Origin: Aquibium sp. ELW1220
GTDB taxonomy: Bacteria; Pseudomonadota; Alphaproteobacteria; Rhizobiales; Rhizobiaceae
Assembly: GCF_030398385.1 (NCBI RefSeq)
Contig: NZ_JAOAOQ010000006.1
Span: forward strand, 1 to 64,000
Reading direction: 5' to 3'
DNA: 64,000 nucleotides
Shown here: positions 52,489 to 60,522 of the stretch, in pieces
Numbering within the stretch: position 1 is the stretch's first letter
Layout of the letters: every line of letters starts with the position of its first letter
Made by a program: the position numbers and the translations under genes
The notes under the pieces: generated by a model
Database searches by the model: none
What the model saw: the letters and a program-made list of their open reading frames with translations, nothing else
What the model was told of the DNA's origin: nothing

Positions 52489-53496
52489 ATGTCGGTAAAG
52501 ATCGCCATCAACGGCTTCGGCCGCATCGGCCGCAACATCGTCCGCGCCATCTACGAGTCCGGCCGCAAGGACATCGACATCGTCGCTATCAACGATCTCG
52601 GTCCGGTCGAGACCAATGCGCACCTCCTGCGCTACGACAGCGTGCACGGCCGCTTTCCCTCGCAGGTCACGGTGAAGGGCGACGAGATCCATGTCGGCAG
52701 CGACTCCTTCAAGGTCTTCGCCGAGCGTGACCCCTCGAAGCTGCCCTGGGGCGAACTCGGCATCGACATCGTTATGGAATGCACCGGCATCTTCACCTCG
52801 AAGGACAAGGCCTCCGCTCACCTGGCGGCCGGCGCCAAGCGGGTCATCGTCTCCGCCCCGGCCGACGGCGCCGACCTGACCGTGGTCTACGGCGTCAACC
52901 ACGACAAGCTGTCGAAGGACCACGTCGTCATCTCCAACGCCTCCTGCACGACGAACTGCCTCGCCCCCGTGGCCATGGTGCTCAACGACGCCTTCGGCAT
53001 CGAGAAGGGCTTCATGACCACCATCCACTCCTACACGGGCGACCAGCCGACGCTGGACACCATGCACAAGGACCTCTACCGCGCCCGCGCGGCTGCGATG
53101 TCGATGATCCCGACCTCCACCGGCGCGGCCAAGGCCGTCGGCCTCGTCCTGCCGGAGCTGAAGGGCAAGCTCGACGGCGTCTCCATCCGCGTGCCGACCC
53201 CGAACGTCTCCGTCATCGACTTCAAGTTCGTGCCGAAGCGTGACGTCACGGTCGAGGAAGTCAACGCCGCGCTCGTCGCGGCTGCCGACGGCAAGCTCAA
53301 GGGCATCCTGGCCTATACCCACGATCCGCTCGTCTCGATCGACATGAACCACGACGCGGCCTCCTCCACGGTGGCCCTCGACCAGACCAAGGTGATCGAG
53401 GGCAACCTCGTGCGCGTGATGTCCTGGTACGACAACGAGTGGGGCTTCTCGAACCGGATGTCGGACACGGCCGCGGCCTTCGCCAAGACCATCTGA
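52489..53496 (+). CDS. gap: Glyceraldehyde-3-phosphate dehydrogenase, type I
   Basis: This is a 335-residue cytosolic NAD-dependent dehydrogenase that converts glyceraldehyde-3-phosphate to 1,3-bisphosphoglycerate. The dinucleotide motif [14 protein letters not shown] opens the protein. The catalytic cysteine lies in [12 protein letters not shown], and the NAD-contacting [12 protein letters not shown] lies near the end. AGGAGG stands nine bases before ATG 52489. The 211-base leader contains CGATTGAA at 52344-52351, half of the palindrome found before fba, and no other clear signal. Confidence 0.96.
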   Translation: MSVKIAINGFGRIGRNIVRAIYESGRKDIDIVAINDLGPVETNAHLLRYDSVHGRFPSQVTVKGDEIHVGSDSFKVFAERDPSKLPWGELGIDIVMECTGIFTSKDKASAHLAAGAKRVIVSAPADGADLTVVYGVNHDKLSKDHVVISNASCTTNCLAPVAMVLNDAFGIEKGFMTTIHSYTGDQPTLDTMHKDLYRARAAAMSMIPTSTGAAKAVGLVLPELKGKLDGVSIRVPTPNVSVIDFKFVPKRDVTVEEVNAALVAAADGKLKGILAYTHDPLVSIDMNHDAASSTVALDQTKVIEGNLVRVMSWYDNEWGFSNRMSDTAAAFAKTI

Positions 53497-53503
53497 CGAC
53501 AGG

Positions 53504-53743
53504 ATGGCCCTGGACGGCAACGAACCGTTCTGGCTGTTTCTCGGCGTGGTCGCCCTGATGGCGGCCTTCGCCCTGATCCGGAGGGCGCGCCGCCCCTCCC
53601 GCCCCGGCGCCATGCGCTGGGGCCGCGAAGGCGCTAGCCGCCGGGACGACCCGGCCCGGGCGAGCCCGCCCGGACGCTGGGAGAACGATTCCAGCCGAGG
53701 TCCCGGCAGCACGGACAGCGGCGCCAGCGACGGCGGGAGCTGA
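53504..53743 (+). CDS. Possible small membrane protein
   Basis: This 79-residue frame begins eight bases after gap. It has one hydrophobic helix (FWLFLGVVALMAAFALI) followed by a basic and then serine/glycine-rich tail. I recognise no family. The ribosome-binding site is poor (ACAGG directly before ATG), but the closeness to gap allows coupling. It may be real or chance coding in GC-rich DNA. The remaining bases up to 53924 show no further gene. Confidence 0.4.
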   Translation: MALDGNEPFWLFLGVVALMAAFALIRRARRPSRPGAMRWGREGASRRDDPARASPPGRWENDSSRGPGSTDSGASDGGS

Positions 53744-53924
53744 CAGCAGCCTCGCCATCATGACCTGACCTCGGCTTCGGCCGTACCGGCCACCCGTCTC
53801 CCGCAGACCCGGGAAATGTCGGCCCGGCCGCCCTGGGGCGCATTCTGTGCACGCCAGACTTGCCCCCGCCATGCCTTCGCCGCACTGTGGGCGGACAGCG
53901 CGACGGAGGGTTCGGGACATCGGC

Positions 53925-55826
53925 ATGGACAGCGTCTACCTGGCGATCATGATCGGCACGGCATTGGTGCTTGCGGCTGCATTCTCCAGCCTGATCGCCT
54001 TTCGCTTCGGCGCCCCGCTGCTGCTCATCTTCCTTGGGATCGGACTGCTGGCCGGCGTCGACGGCCTGGGGCTCGACTTCGACAATGCCGCGATCGCCTA
54101 TTTCATCGGCTCGCTGGCGCTGGCCGTCATCCTGTTCGATTCGGGGTTCGGAACGCAGCTCTCGGTCTTTCGTCAGGCCGCGTTGCCTGCCCTGTCGCTG
54201 GCAACCGTCGGCGTGGCCATCACCGCCGGCGTCTTCGGCGTGGCCGCCTACTACGTGACGCCCCTGTCCTGGCTCGAATCCTTCCTGCTTGGCGCGACCA
54301 TCGCCTCGACGGATGCGGCCGCGGTGTTCTTCCTGCTGCGTGCCGGCAACCTCAACCTGCGCGACCGGGTGCGCTCGACGCTGGAAGTCGAATCGGGCTC
54401 GAACGACCCGATCGCCATCTTCCTCACCATCACGCTCGTCTCCGTCATCGCGGCGGGTGGTTCGCCGGAGGCGGACTGGCTGCTCATGGACATCCTCCAG
54501 GGCTTCGTCATGCAGATGGGTCTCGGTCTTGCCGCGGGCGTCACCGGCGGCTTCCTGATGGCACGGCTCGTCGACCGGCTGGAGCTCGACATCGGCCTCC
54601 TGCCGATCTTCGTGATCGCGCTGGCCCTGCTGCTCTTCGGCGTCGCCGGCGCGATAGGCGGCTCGGGTTTCCTCGCCGTCTACGTCGCCGGGCTCATCGC
54701 CGGCAATTCCCGCATCCGCTCGGCCGCGCGGCTGAAGCGCTTCCAGGACGGCATCTCCTGGCTGGCGCAGATCATCATGTTCCTCGTGCTCGGGCTCTTC
54801 GCCACGCCCTCGCAGTTCGGCGCGATCGCGCTGCCGGCGATCGGCCTCGGCCTGTTCCTGATCTTCGTGGCCCGACCGCTCGCCGTCTGGCTCTGCCTGG
54901 TCCCGTTCCGCTTTGCCCGCGCCGAGACCGCCTTCGTCTCGTGGGTCGGCCTGCGGGGCGCGGTCTCGATCCTGCTCGCCCTGACGCCCCTGCTCGACGA
55001 CCTGCCCAATGGCGGCTACGTCTTCAACAGCGCCTTCATCATCGTCCTCGTCTCGCTGGTGGTGCAGGGCTGGACCATCGGGCCGCTGGCGCGGCGGCTG
55101 GGGCTCGTCGTGCCACCGCGGATCGGGCCGCTCGACAAGGTGGAACTGGAACTGCCCGGCGCGGCGCGGCACGAACTCCTCGCCTATCGCGTCGCCGCGG
55201 GAAGCCCTGTGGCCCGCGGCGTGCGCATTCCCCGCTGGGCGCGTCCGTCGCTGGTCGTGCGCGAGGGGCGCTCGATGGCCTATCAATATGCCGGCCGCCT
55301 GGCCGTCGACGACCACGTCTACATCTTCGTGCCGGACCGCTATCCGCCGCTGCTCGACCGGCTGTTCGCCAGCCGTGCCGATCTCGACGAGGACGACGCC
55401 GACTTCTTCGGCGAATTCGCAGTCGATGCGACGCGACCCGCGTCCGACCTCGACTCGGCCTACGGGATGGGCCTGTCGGAAGAAGAAGCCAGGCTGACGA
55501 TCGCCGAACTCGTCATCGCCCGCCTCGGCGGCCGTGCCGAATATGCCGACCGGGTCATCGTCGGCCCGATCGAGCTGATCGTCCGCGACGTCGGCGAGGA
55601 CGGCACGCTTGCGTCCGTCGGTCTGTCGACCGAGCCGCACCACGCCGCGCCGCAGGTTCCCGTCTTCCTCAGCGCCGGCGAGATGCGCGATCGCATGGTC
55701 GACGCCGTGCGCCGCTGGCGCGAGCGAAGGCGCGAAGCGAGGCTCCGCAGGAGCGAGGTGGAGGCCGCGCGCCAGGCCGATGCCGGACGCGGTCCCGACG
55801 TTGTGCTGCCGCGCGATCCGGACTGA
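53925..55826 (+). CDS. CPA1-type K+(Na+)/H+ antiporter (CvrA/NhaP2-like)
   Basis: This is a 633-residue inner-membrane antiporter. About 12 helices fill residues 1-400, including FLLGATIASTDAAAVFFLL and ESGSNDPIAIFLTITLV, which carries the functional Asp pair of CPA1 proteins, and FVSWVGLRGAVSILLAL. A cytosolic C-terminal part (about 420-633) with a TrkA-C-like segment and a CorC-like end follows, as in CvrA, where it senses cytoplasmic state. The tail is Arg-rich. The role is potassium or sodium efflux in exchange for protons. The start at ATG 53925 has only a weak ribosome-binding site. It sits between gap and pgk with no obvious metabolic link. Confidence 0.88.
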   Translation: MDSVYLAIMIGTALVLAAAFSSLIAFRFGAPLLLIFLGIGLLAGVDGLGLDFDNAAIAYFIGSLALAVILFDSGFGTQLSVFRQAALPALSLATVGVAITAGVFGVAAYYVTPLSWLESFLLGATIASTDAAAVFFLLRAGNLNLRDRVRSTLEVESGSNDPIAIFLTITLVSVIAAGGSPEADWLLMDILQGFVMQMGLGLAAGVTGGFLMARLVDRLELDIGLLPIFVIALALLLFGVAGAIGGSGFLAVYVAGLIAGNSRIRSAARLKRFQDGISWLAQIIMFLVLGLFATPSQFGAIALPAIGLGLFLIFVARPLAVWLCLVPFRFARAETAFVSWVGLRGAVSILLALTPLLDDLPNGGYVFNSAFIIVLVSLVVQGWTIGPLARRLGLVVPPRIGPLDKVELELPGAARHELLAYRVAAGSPVARGVRIPRWARPSLVVREGRSMAYQYAGRLAVDDHVYIFVPDRYPPLLDRLFASRADLDEDDADFFGEFAVDATRPASDLDSAYGMGLSEEEARLTIAELVIARLGGRAEYADRVIVGPIELIVRDVGEDGTLASVGLSTEPHHAAPQVPVFLSAGEMRDRMVDAVRRWRERRREARLRRSEVEAARQADAGRGPDVVLPRDPD

Positions 55827-55889
55827 CCATCCCTTGCGCGTGTCGGGGCAAAATGTATGGTCCCGCCGACTGAATTCACGGAGACGACG

Positions 55890-57086
55890 ATGCCCGACTT
55901 CAAGACCCTCGACGATATCGGCGACGTGACGGACAAGCGCGTCCTGCTGCGCGTCGACCTCAACGTGCCGATGAAGGACGGGACTGTAACCGATGCGACC
56001 CGGATCGAGCGCGTCGCCCCCACCATCGCCGAACTGTCGGACAGGGGCGCGAAGGTGATCCTGCTTGCGCATTTCGGTCGCCCGAAGGATGGACCCGACC
56101 CGGACCTGTCGCTCGCCCCCATTGCGGCCGCAACCGAAGCGGTGCTCGACCGCCGGGTCCACTTCGCGTCCGACTGCGTCGGCGACGTGGCGGCCGGCGC
56201 TGTCGCCGCGATGGCGGGCGGTGACATCCTGCTTCTGGAGAACACCCGCTTCCACAAGGGCGAGGAGAAGAACGACCCGGCATTCGTCAAGGCGCTGGCG
56301 GCTAATGGCGACGTCTACGTCAACGACGCCTTTTCGGCCGCGCACCGCGCCCACGCCTCGACCGAGGGCCTTGCACACCTGCTGCCGGCCTATGCCGGCC
56401 GCACCATGCAGGCCGAGCTGGAGGCGCTGGAGAAGGGTCTCGGCAATCCCCGGCGTCCGGTGGTCGCGATCGTCGGCGGCGCCAAGGTGTCCTCGAAGAT
56501 CGACCTCCTCATGAACCTGGTGAAGAAGGTCGACGCGCTGGTGATCGGCGGCGGCATGGCCAATACCTTCCTCGCCGCGCGCGGCACAGATGTCGGCAAG
56601 TCGCTATGCGAGCATGATTTGGCGGCGACCGCCAAGCAGATCATGATCGAGGCGGCGACAGCCGGCTGTGCCGTCGTGCTGCCCATCGACGGCGTCGTGG
56701 CCCGCGAGTTCAAGGCGGGCGCAGCGAGCGAGACCGTCGCGATCGACGCGGTTCCCGCCGACGCGATGATCCTCGACGTCGGGCCGAAGACCGTGGACAC
56801 CGTAAACGCCTGGATCGATCGGGCGGCCACGGTGGTCTGGAACGGTCCGCTCGGCGCCTTCGAGATCGCCCCCTTCGACGCCGCGACGGTGGCGGCAGCG
56901 AAGTTCGCGGCCGCTCAGACCCGCGAAGGCCGGCTCGTCTCGGTCGCCGGCGGCGGTGATACGGTGGCGGCGCTGCACCATGCCGGCGTTGCCGACGACT
57001 TCACCTATGTCTCTACCGCCGGCGGCGCCTTCCTCGAATGGATGGAAGGCAAGCCCCTCCCCGGCGTCGACGTTCTCAGGCGATAG
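55890..57086 (+). CDS. pgk: Phosphoglycerate kinase
   Basis: This is a 398-residue cytosolic kinase of glycolysis/gluconeogenesis that transfers phosphate between 1,3-bisphosphoglycerate and ADP. N-terminal substrate motifs are [22 protein letters not shown] and [12 protein letters not shown]. The nucleotide domain has [24 protein letters not shown] and [16 protein letters not shown] 55890 follows ACGGAGA and matches the family start PDFKTLDD. It is separated from gap by the antiporter gene. Confidence 0.96.
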   Translation: MPDFKTLDDIGDVTDKRVLLRVDLNVPMKDGTVTDATRIERVAPTIAELSDRGAKVILLAHFGRPKDGPDPDLSLAPIAAATEAVLDRRVHFASDCVGDVAAGAVAAMAGGDILLLENTRFHKGEEKNDPAFVKALAANGDVYVNDAFSAAHRAHASTEGLAHLLPAYAGRTMQAELEALEKGLGNPRRPVVAIVGGAKVSSKIDLLMNLVKKVDALVIGGGMANTFLAARGTDVGKSLCEHDLAATAKQIMIEAATAGCAVVLPIDGVVAREFKAGAASETVAIDAVPADAMILDVGPKTVDTVNAWIDRAATVVWNGPLGAFEIAPFDAATVAAAKFAAAQTREGRLVSVAGGGDTVAALHHAGVADDFTYVSTAGGAFLEWMEGKPLPGVDVLRR

Positions 57087-57101
57087 CACGGCACGTCGCG
57101 G

Positions 57102-57142
57102 GAGCCGCCGGAAGCCAGGCGGGCAGCCTGGCCCGTCGGCTC
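57102..57142. terminator. Nested stem-loop between convergent genes
   Basis: GCCAGGC and GCCTGGC form an inner perfect stem with a five-base loop (57114-57132), enclosed by GAGCCG/CGGCTC. It lies between the converging pgk and SMR-like genes and could end transcripts from both sides. No T-run is visible. Confidence 0.5.
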
Positions 57143-57479
57143 AACCTGCGTGATGGGGTGTCATGCACAGCATGGCGATCCCGACGAGCACGATCGCCGC
57201 TCCGGCAAGTTCGCGCATCGTGTACTGCTCGCCGAGGAACCAGACAGCCACGAGGAAGGTCATCAGGAACTCGATCGCGAGGATCAGGATGATCACGTGT
57301 CCCAGCCGTGTCGTGCGCAGCACCTCGATCTCGAACCAGGCAGCGGCCGACAGCGTCAGGATGACGGCCGGAATCAGGACGAGATAGGTCGACCCGCCCC
57401 AGGCCTTCATGATCCAGCTCGCCGCCATGTAGAAGAAGGCGGCGCCGGACGCCAGCATGAGCGTGATCATCTGTGACAT
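57141..57479 (-). CDS. SMR-like small transporter, paralogue 1
   Basis: This is a 112-residue protein with four predicted helices, resembling one half of a drug/metabolite transporter or an SMR protein. Segments include GAAFFYMAASWIMKAWGGS, STYLVLIPAVILTLSAAAWFE, HVIILILAIEFLMTFLVAVW and ELAGAAIVLVGIAML. The glutamate in the first helix of EmrE is not obvious here, while Glu residues occur in helices 2-3. ATG 57479 follows ACGGAG; an upstream ATG is not supported. It has the same length and layout as its neighbour at 57716-58054, so the pair probably arose by duplication. Substrate unknown. Confidence 0.78.
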   Translation of the reverse strand: MSQMITLMLASGAAFFYMAASWIMKAWGGSTYLVLIPAVILTLSAAAWFEIEVLRTTRLGHVIILILAIEFLMTFLVAVWFLGEQYTMRELAGAAIVLVGIAMLCMTPHHAG

Positions 57480-57597
57480 GCGAACTCCGTGTCGGATGAT
57501 GCCGCAGGATAGCCGGTCCATGCGCGCGATCCTTGCGGACCCTGGAGCCTTGCGGGCCTGACGCAGAGGAACCTACTCCGGAAGAATGCCGTCTTCT

Positions 57598-57611
57598 GTT
57601 AAGGCCTTAAC
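57598..57611 (-). promoter_or_regulatory. GTTAA-N4-TTAAC palindrome, copy 1
   Basis: GTTAAGGCCTTAAC is a perfect palindrome with 118 bases between it and the start codon of the first SMR-like gene. An equivalent site precedes the second copy at exactly the same distance. In both, TAGGTT follows 22 bases further on, which may be part of the promoter. Confidence 0.5.
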
Positions 57612-57715
57612 ACTCCGCGCGGCAATTTTCCCAACGATATCAAAGATTTGCAACCAAAGCGCGAGTGTCGCCGCAGCTTTCCCGGCGACACGATGGGGGC
57701 TCCGCGCGCCCAGTC

Positions 57716-58054
57716 TCAGTCCGCGCGCCCTGCCCGGGTGCCGAGGAGCGCGAGGCCGGCGAAGGCCATGATGGCACCGAGCACCTCGCGGCCGGGATAG
57801 ATCTCGTTCAGGGAAAGGATGGTCGCGACCACCGCCATCGAGACTTCGAGGGCGACGACCAGCGCGACGATCGGTCCGAAGCGGAATCGGCGCGGCGAGG
57901 CGGCCTCGATCCACGCGCTGGCCAGCATCGTGACGATGGCCAGAGGGATGAGGATCAGGTAGGGCGAACCGCCGAGCGGCTCGATGATCCAGGTCGCGAC
58001 GACGTACACGACGGCTGCGCCTGAACCGAAAAGGGCGGTGGTGATCGGTGACAT
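57716..58054 (-). CDS. SMR-like small transporter, paralogue 2
   Basis: This is a 112-residue four-helix membrane protein. It shares with its neighbour the pattern GSGAAVVYVVATWI, LGGSPYLILIPLAIVTMLASAW, a charged turn, a third helix with ALVVALEVSMAVVATIL and a final GAIMAFAGLALLG. GGGAG precedes ATG 58054. Each copy has its own upstream region, so they are separate units rather than a coupled heterodimer operon. Function unknown; small-molecule efflux is the general family role. Confidence 0.78.
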   Translation of the reverse strand: MSPITTALFGSGAAVVYVVATWIIEPLGGSPYLILIPLAIVTMLASAWIEAASPRRFRFGPIVALVVALEVSMAVVATILSLNEIYPGREVLGAIMAFAGLALLGTRAGRAD

Positions 58055-58172
58055 CTGGAAGGCTCCCAAACAAGGCCGTGCCCCGTTTGCATATGTTCGT
58101 GGGCCCGTGTGGCAACACGGGCCGGGGACGTTGGTGATGGAGCCAACCTAGCGCCCGCCGCACCAGAGGTCC

Positions 58173-58186
58173 GTTAACTGTTTAAC
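58173..58186 (-). promoter_or_regulatory. GTTAA-N4-TTAAC palindrome, copy 2
   Basis: GTTAACTGTTTAAC shares the outer GTTAA/TTAAC arms and the adjoining CACTC with copy 1 and lies 118 bases before the start codon of the second SMR-like gene. Its position close to the fba promoter means it could also act on fba. Confidence 0.5.
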
Positions 58187-58214
58187 ACTCGTCAAATAGT
58201 GTCGGCTCCCGCTA

Positions 58215-58241
58215 AACCGATTGAATATTTTTCAATCGGTT
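58215..58241 (+). promoter_or_regulatory. Perfect inverted repeat upstream of fba
   Basis: AACCGATTGAA and TTCAATCGGTT are exact complements around the loop TATTT, 74 bases before the fba start. The AT-rich loop and 11-base arms fit a repressor or activator operator better than a terminator, since no gene ends here. CGATTGAA also occurs in the gap leader. Confidence 0.55.
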
Positions 58242-58315
58242 CAAGGGCTTGCAGCGGCGTTCCGTTTGCTTGGCGCTTCTGTTAGAGGCCGGAAAACCAT
58301 TTTCAGGAGGATCAG

Positions 58316-59251
58316 ATGAGCGAACGGCTGAACGAGGTTGCGGCATCGGCGCGCGCGGACATGGCGACCCAGGTCGCCGGCAAGGACGGCTTCATCGCAG
58401 CTCTGGACCAGTCCGGCGGTTCCACGCCGAAGGCGCTGAAGCTGTACGGCGTGTCCGAAGACGCGTGGTCCAACGAAGACGGGATGTACGACCTCATCCA
58501 CCAGATGCGCTCCCGCATCATCACCTCGCCCGCCTTCACCGGCGACAAGGTGATGGGCGCGATCCTCTTCGAGCAGACCATGGACCGCACGGTCGAGGGC
58601 GTTCCGACCGCGCAGTATCTCTGGGAGAAGCGCGGCGTCGTGCCCTTCCTCAAGGTCGACAAGGGCCTCGCCGACGGCAAGGACGGCGTCAAGCTGATGA
58701 AGCCGATCGCCGGCCTGGACGAACTGCTGAAGCGGGCCGTCGCGAAGGGCATCTTCGGCACCAAGATGCGTTCGGTGATCGACGCCGCCGATGCCACCGG
58801 GATCAAGGCCATCGTCGACCAGCAGTTCGAGGTCGGCAGGCAGATCCTGGCGCACGGCCTCGTACCAATTCTCGAGCCGGAAGTGACGATCTCGATCGCC
58901 GACAAGGCGCAGGCCGAGGAGATGCTTCTGGCCGAGATCCGCAAGCATCTCGACGACCTGCCGGCTGGCGAGAAGGTCATGCTGAAGGTGACCATCCCGA
59001 CGAAGCCGAACCTCTACAAGCCGCTGATCGACGATCCCCGCGTCATGCGCGTCGTGGCGCTGTCGGGCGGCTACACGCGCGACGAGGCGAACGCAAAGCT
59101 GCGGGAAAATGACGGCCTGATCGCCAGCTTCTCGCGCGCGCTGACCGAGGGCCTGTCGGCCGGCCAGAGCGATGCGGATTTCAACGCGACGCTGGCGGCC
59201 ACGATCGACAGCATCTTCCAGGCGTCGCGCGCCGACAAGGCCGCGGTCTGA
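58316..59251 (+). CDS. fbaB: Fructose-bisphosphate aldolase, class I
   Basis: This is a 311-residue cytosolic Schiff-base aldolase that splits fructose-1,6-bisphosphate in glycolysis and forms it in gluconeogenesis. Class I markers are [44 protein letters not shown] and [13 protein letters not shown], where the Schiff-base lysine is expected, and [11 protein letters not shown]. There are no zinc motifs of class II enzymes. AGGAGG-like AGGAGGATC precedes ATG 58316. Class I aldolase at the end of a tkt-gap-pgk cluster is the arrangement known from rhizobia. Confidence 0.93.
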   Translation: MSERLNEVAASARADMATQVAGKDGFIAALDQSGGSTPKALKLYGVSEDAWSNEDGMYDLIHQMRSRIITSPAFTGDKVMGAILFEQTMDRTVEGVPTAQYLWEKRGVVPFLKVDKGLADGKDGVKLMKPIAGLDELLKRAVAKGIFGTKMRSVIDAADATGIKAIVDQQFEVGRQILAHGLVPILEPEVTISIADKAQAEEMLLAEIRKHLDDLPAGEKVMLKVTIPTKPNLYKPLIDDPRVMRVVALSGGYTRDEANAKLRENDGLIASFSRALTEGLSAGQSDADFNATLAATIDSIFQASRADKAAV

Positions 59252-59296
59252 AGAGCGATCCTCGGCCGTGCCATACGCGGATGGCATGACTGCTGC

Positions 59297-59329
59297 GGCG
59301 GCCGCTCTTCTCCAGGAGGAGCGACCGCC
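59297..59329 (+). terminator. Terminator-like hairpin after fba
   Basis: GGCGGCCGCTC pairs with GAGCGACCGCC (one mismatch) around an 11-base stretch that can itself fold (CTCC/GGAG), followed by TTGTC. It lies 46 bases after the fba stop and probably ends that transcript. Confidence 0.55.
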
Positions 59330-59453
59330 TTGTCCGTCTCCCCGTCATGCCGTCGGTACCGGGGAGCAGGTGCCGTATCCCGGTTGCACCTTTTCCATCT
59401 CCCGCATTCGGCTATAGGTGAGGCGATCAACAACGCGCCACACCCGAACGCCC

Positions 59454-60218
59454 ATGTCCCGACTGCTTCCGCTGCTGTCCTGGCTCGCCTTCCCGATCTA
59501 TGTCTGGCAGGGCATCGGCGTCCGGCTGCGCACGCGGCGCCTCCTGCCGGCCGGAGGGCCGGTGACGCATTCGCTTCCCGGACAGGGTACGGCGGTGCGG
59601 CTGCTCGTGCTGGGCGACTCCTCGGCCGCATCGGTCGGCATCACCCGCACAGACCGCGGTATCGCGGCGCTTCTGGCCGGCATGCTGGCGCGCGACACCG
59701 GGCGCCCGGTCACCTGGCGCGCGGCGGGCTTCAATTCCGCAACCGCGACGCAACTGCGTGATGTCGTCGTGCCCAACCTAGCGCATGACGACTGGACCCA
59801 CATCGTTGTCTCGGTAGGCACGAACGATGCGAAAAACTTCCACACCGTCTACCGCTTCAAGCGCGACTTCGGCGGCCTGCTCTATGCCCTGCGGGCGAAG
59901 TTCCCCGCGGCGCGGATCGTCTGGTCGCCGGTGATCGACATGACGACCGTACCGGCCCTGCCGCCTTTGCTGGCGCGCATCCTCGAGATCCGCGCCCAAG
60001 CGATCAACGCCATGGGGACGCGACTTTGCCATGAACGCGGCGCCGTGCCGGCCAGCCGTCTGCCGGTCGAGGACCCGACGCTCGGCTTCTCCACCGACGG
60101 CTTCCATGCCTCGGAGGCGGGCTATCGCGCCTGGGCCGAGCACCTCCTGCCGCTGATCGAACTGCCGGCGGTCGAAGCGCTCGCCTCAGCTTCCGTGGCT
60201 GAGGACGACCGTCAATGA
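59454..60218 (+). CDS. SGNH/GDSL-type hydrolase
   Basis: This is a 254-residue hydrolase of the SGNH fold (esterase or lipase-like). The nucleophile serine lies in LVLGDSSAASVG, the oxyanion Asn in VSVGTNDAKN, and the catalytic Asp/His in DGFHASEAGY. An N-terminal hydrophobic stretch (PLLSWLAFPIYVWQGIGV) may anchor it in the membrane. ATG 59454 gives the best start, though GTG 59418 is possible; neither has a strong ribosome-binding site. The substrate is unknown. It stands alone between fba and a small membrane protein gene. Confidence 0.82.
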   Translation: MSRLLPLLSWLAFPIYVWQGIGVRLRTRRLLPAGGPVTHSLPGQGTAVRLLVLGDSSAASVGITRTDRGIAALLAGMLARDTGRPVTWRAAGFNSATATQLRDVVVPNLAHDDWTHIVVSVGTNDAKNFHTVYRFKRDFGGLLYALRAKFPAARIVWSPVIDMTTVPALPPLLARILEIRAQAINAMGTRLCHERGAVPASRLPVEDPTLGFSTDGFHASEAGYRAWAEHLLPLIELPAVEALASASVAEDDRQ

Positions 60219-60347
60219 GATCAGCGCAAGTGCGCCGAGCGCCAGCTTCCAGAAATCGCTGCGCTTGCGCAGTCCGGGCAGCCCGAGCGGCTTGATGATC
60301 TGCACCGCCATGAGCAGGATGATGACGATCGAAAGGGCTTTGGTCAT
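60186..60347 (-). CDS. Small two-helix membrane protein
   Basis: This is a 53-residue protein with two hydrophobic helices (ALSIVIILLMAVQIIKPLG and FWKLALGALALISLTVVL) joined by the basic LPGLRKRSDFW. It overlaps the 3' end of the SGNH gene on the opposite strand. The ribosome-binding site before ATG 60347 is weak. From memory, very similar short proteins with a RRSDFWKLA core are common in rhizobia, which supports it, but its function is unknown. Confidence 0.5.
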   Translation of the reverse strand: MTKALSIVIILLMAVQIIKPLGLPGLRKRSDFWKLALGALALISLTVVLSHGS

Positions 60348-60410
60348 GCCGCGGGACGGCTCCTGCGTTGCTGGCGAGTTGCCACCGCCAACCCCCATTG
60401 ACCAGCCTGC

Positions 60411-60424
60411 TTGACGGAAGTCAA
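60411..60424 (+). promoter_or_regulatory. TTGAC-N4-GTCAA inverted repeat before prpE
   Basis: TTGACGGAAGTCAA is a perfect 5-bp dyad with a four-base centre, 98 bases before prpE and followed by AGC. It may contain a -35 element and an operator. GTCAAAGC, the right half plus flank, also occurs upstream of the XRE regulator at 43715-43722, but eight bases can match by chance. Confidence 0.35.
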
Positions 60425-60522
60425 AGCCTCTTCCCCCTCCGGGGCATATCGGAACATAGTCAGATGGACGCGTCGCGGCCGCAGCGGCTAGAACACGCGC
60501 AAGGACGACAGGGGAGGATGTC

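Noticed and set aside
50043-52550. An 835-codon minus-strand frame opposite tkt
   Set aside because: It mirrors the transketolase gene, has shadow composition and no family motif.
53634-56378. A 914-codon open frame on the minus strand across the antiporter and pgk genes
   Set aside because: It is antisense to two certain genes and is rich in Arg, Asp, Gly and His runs typical of reverse-frame reading in GC-rich DNA. No domain is recognisable.
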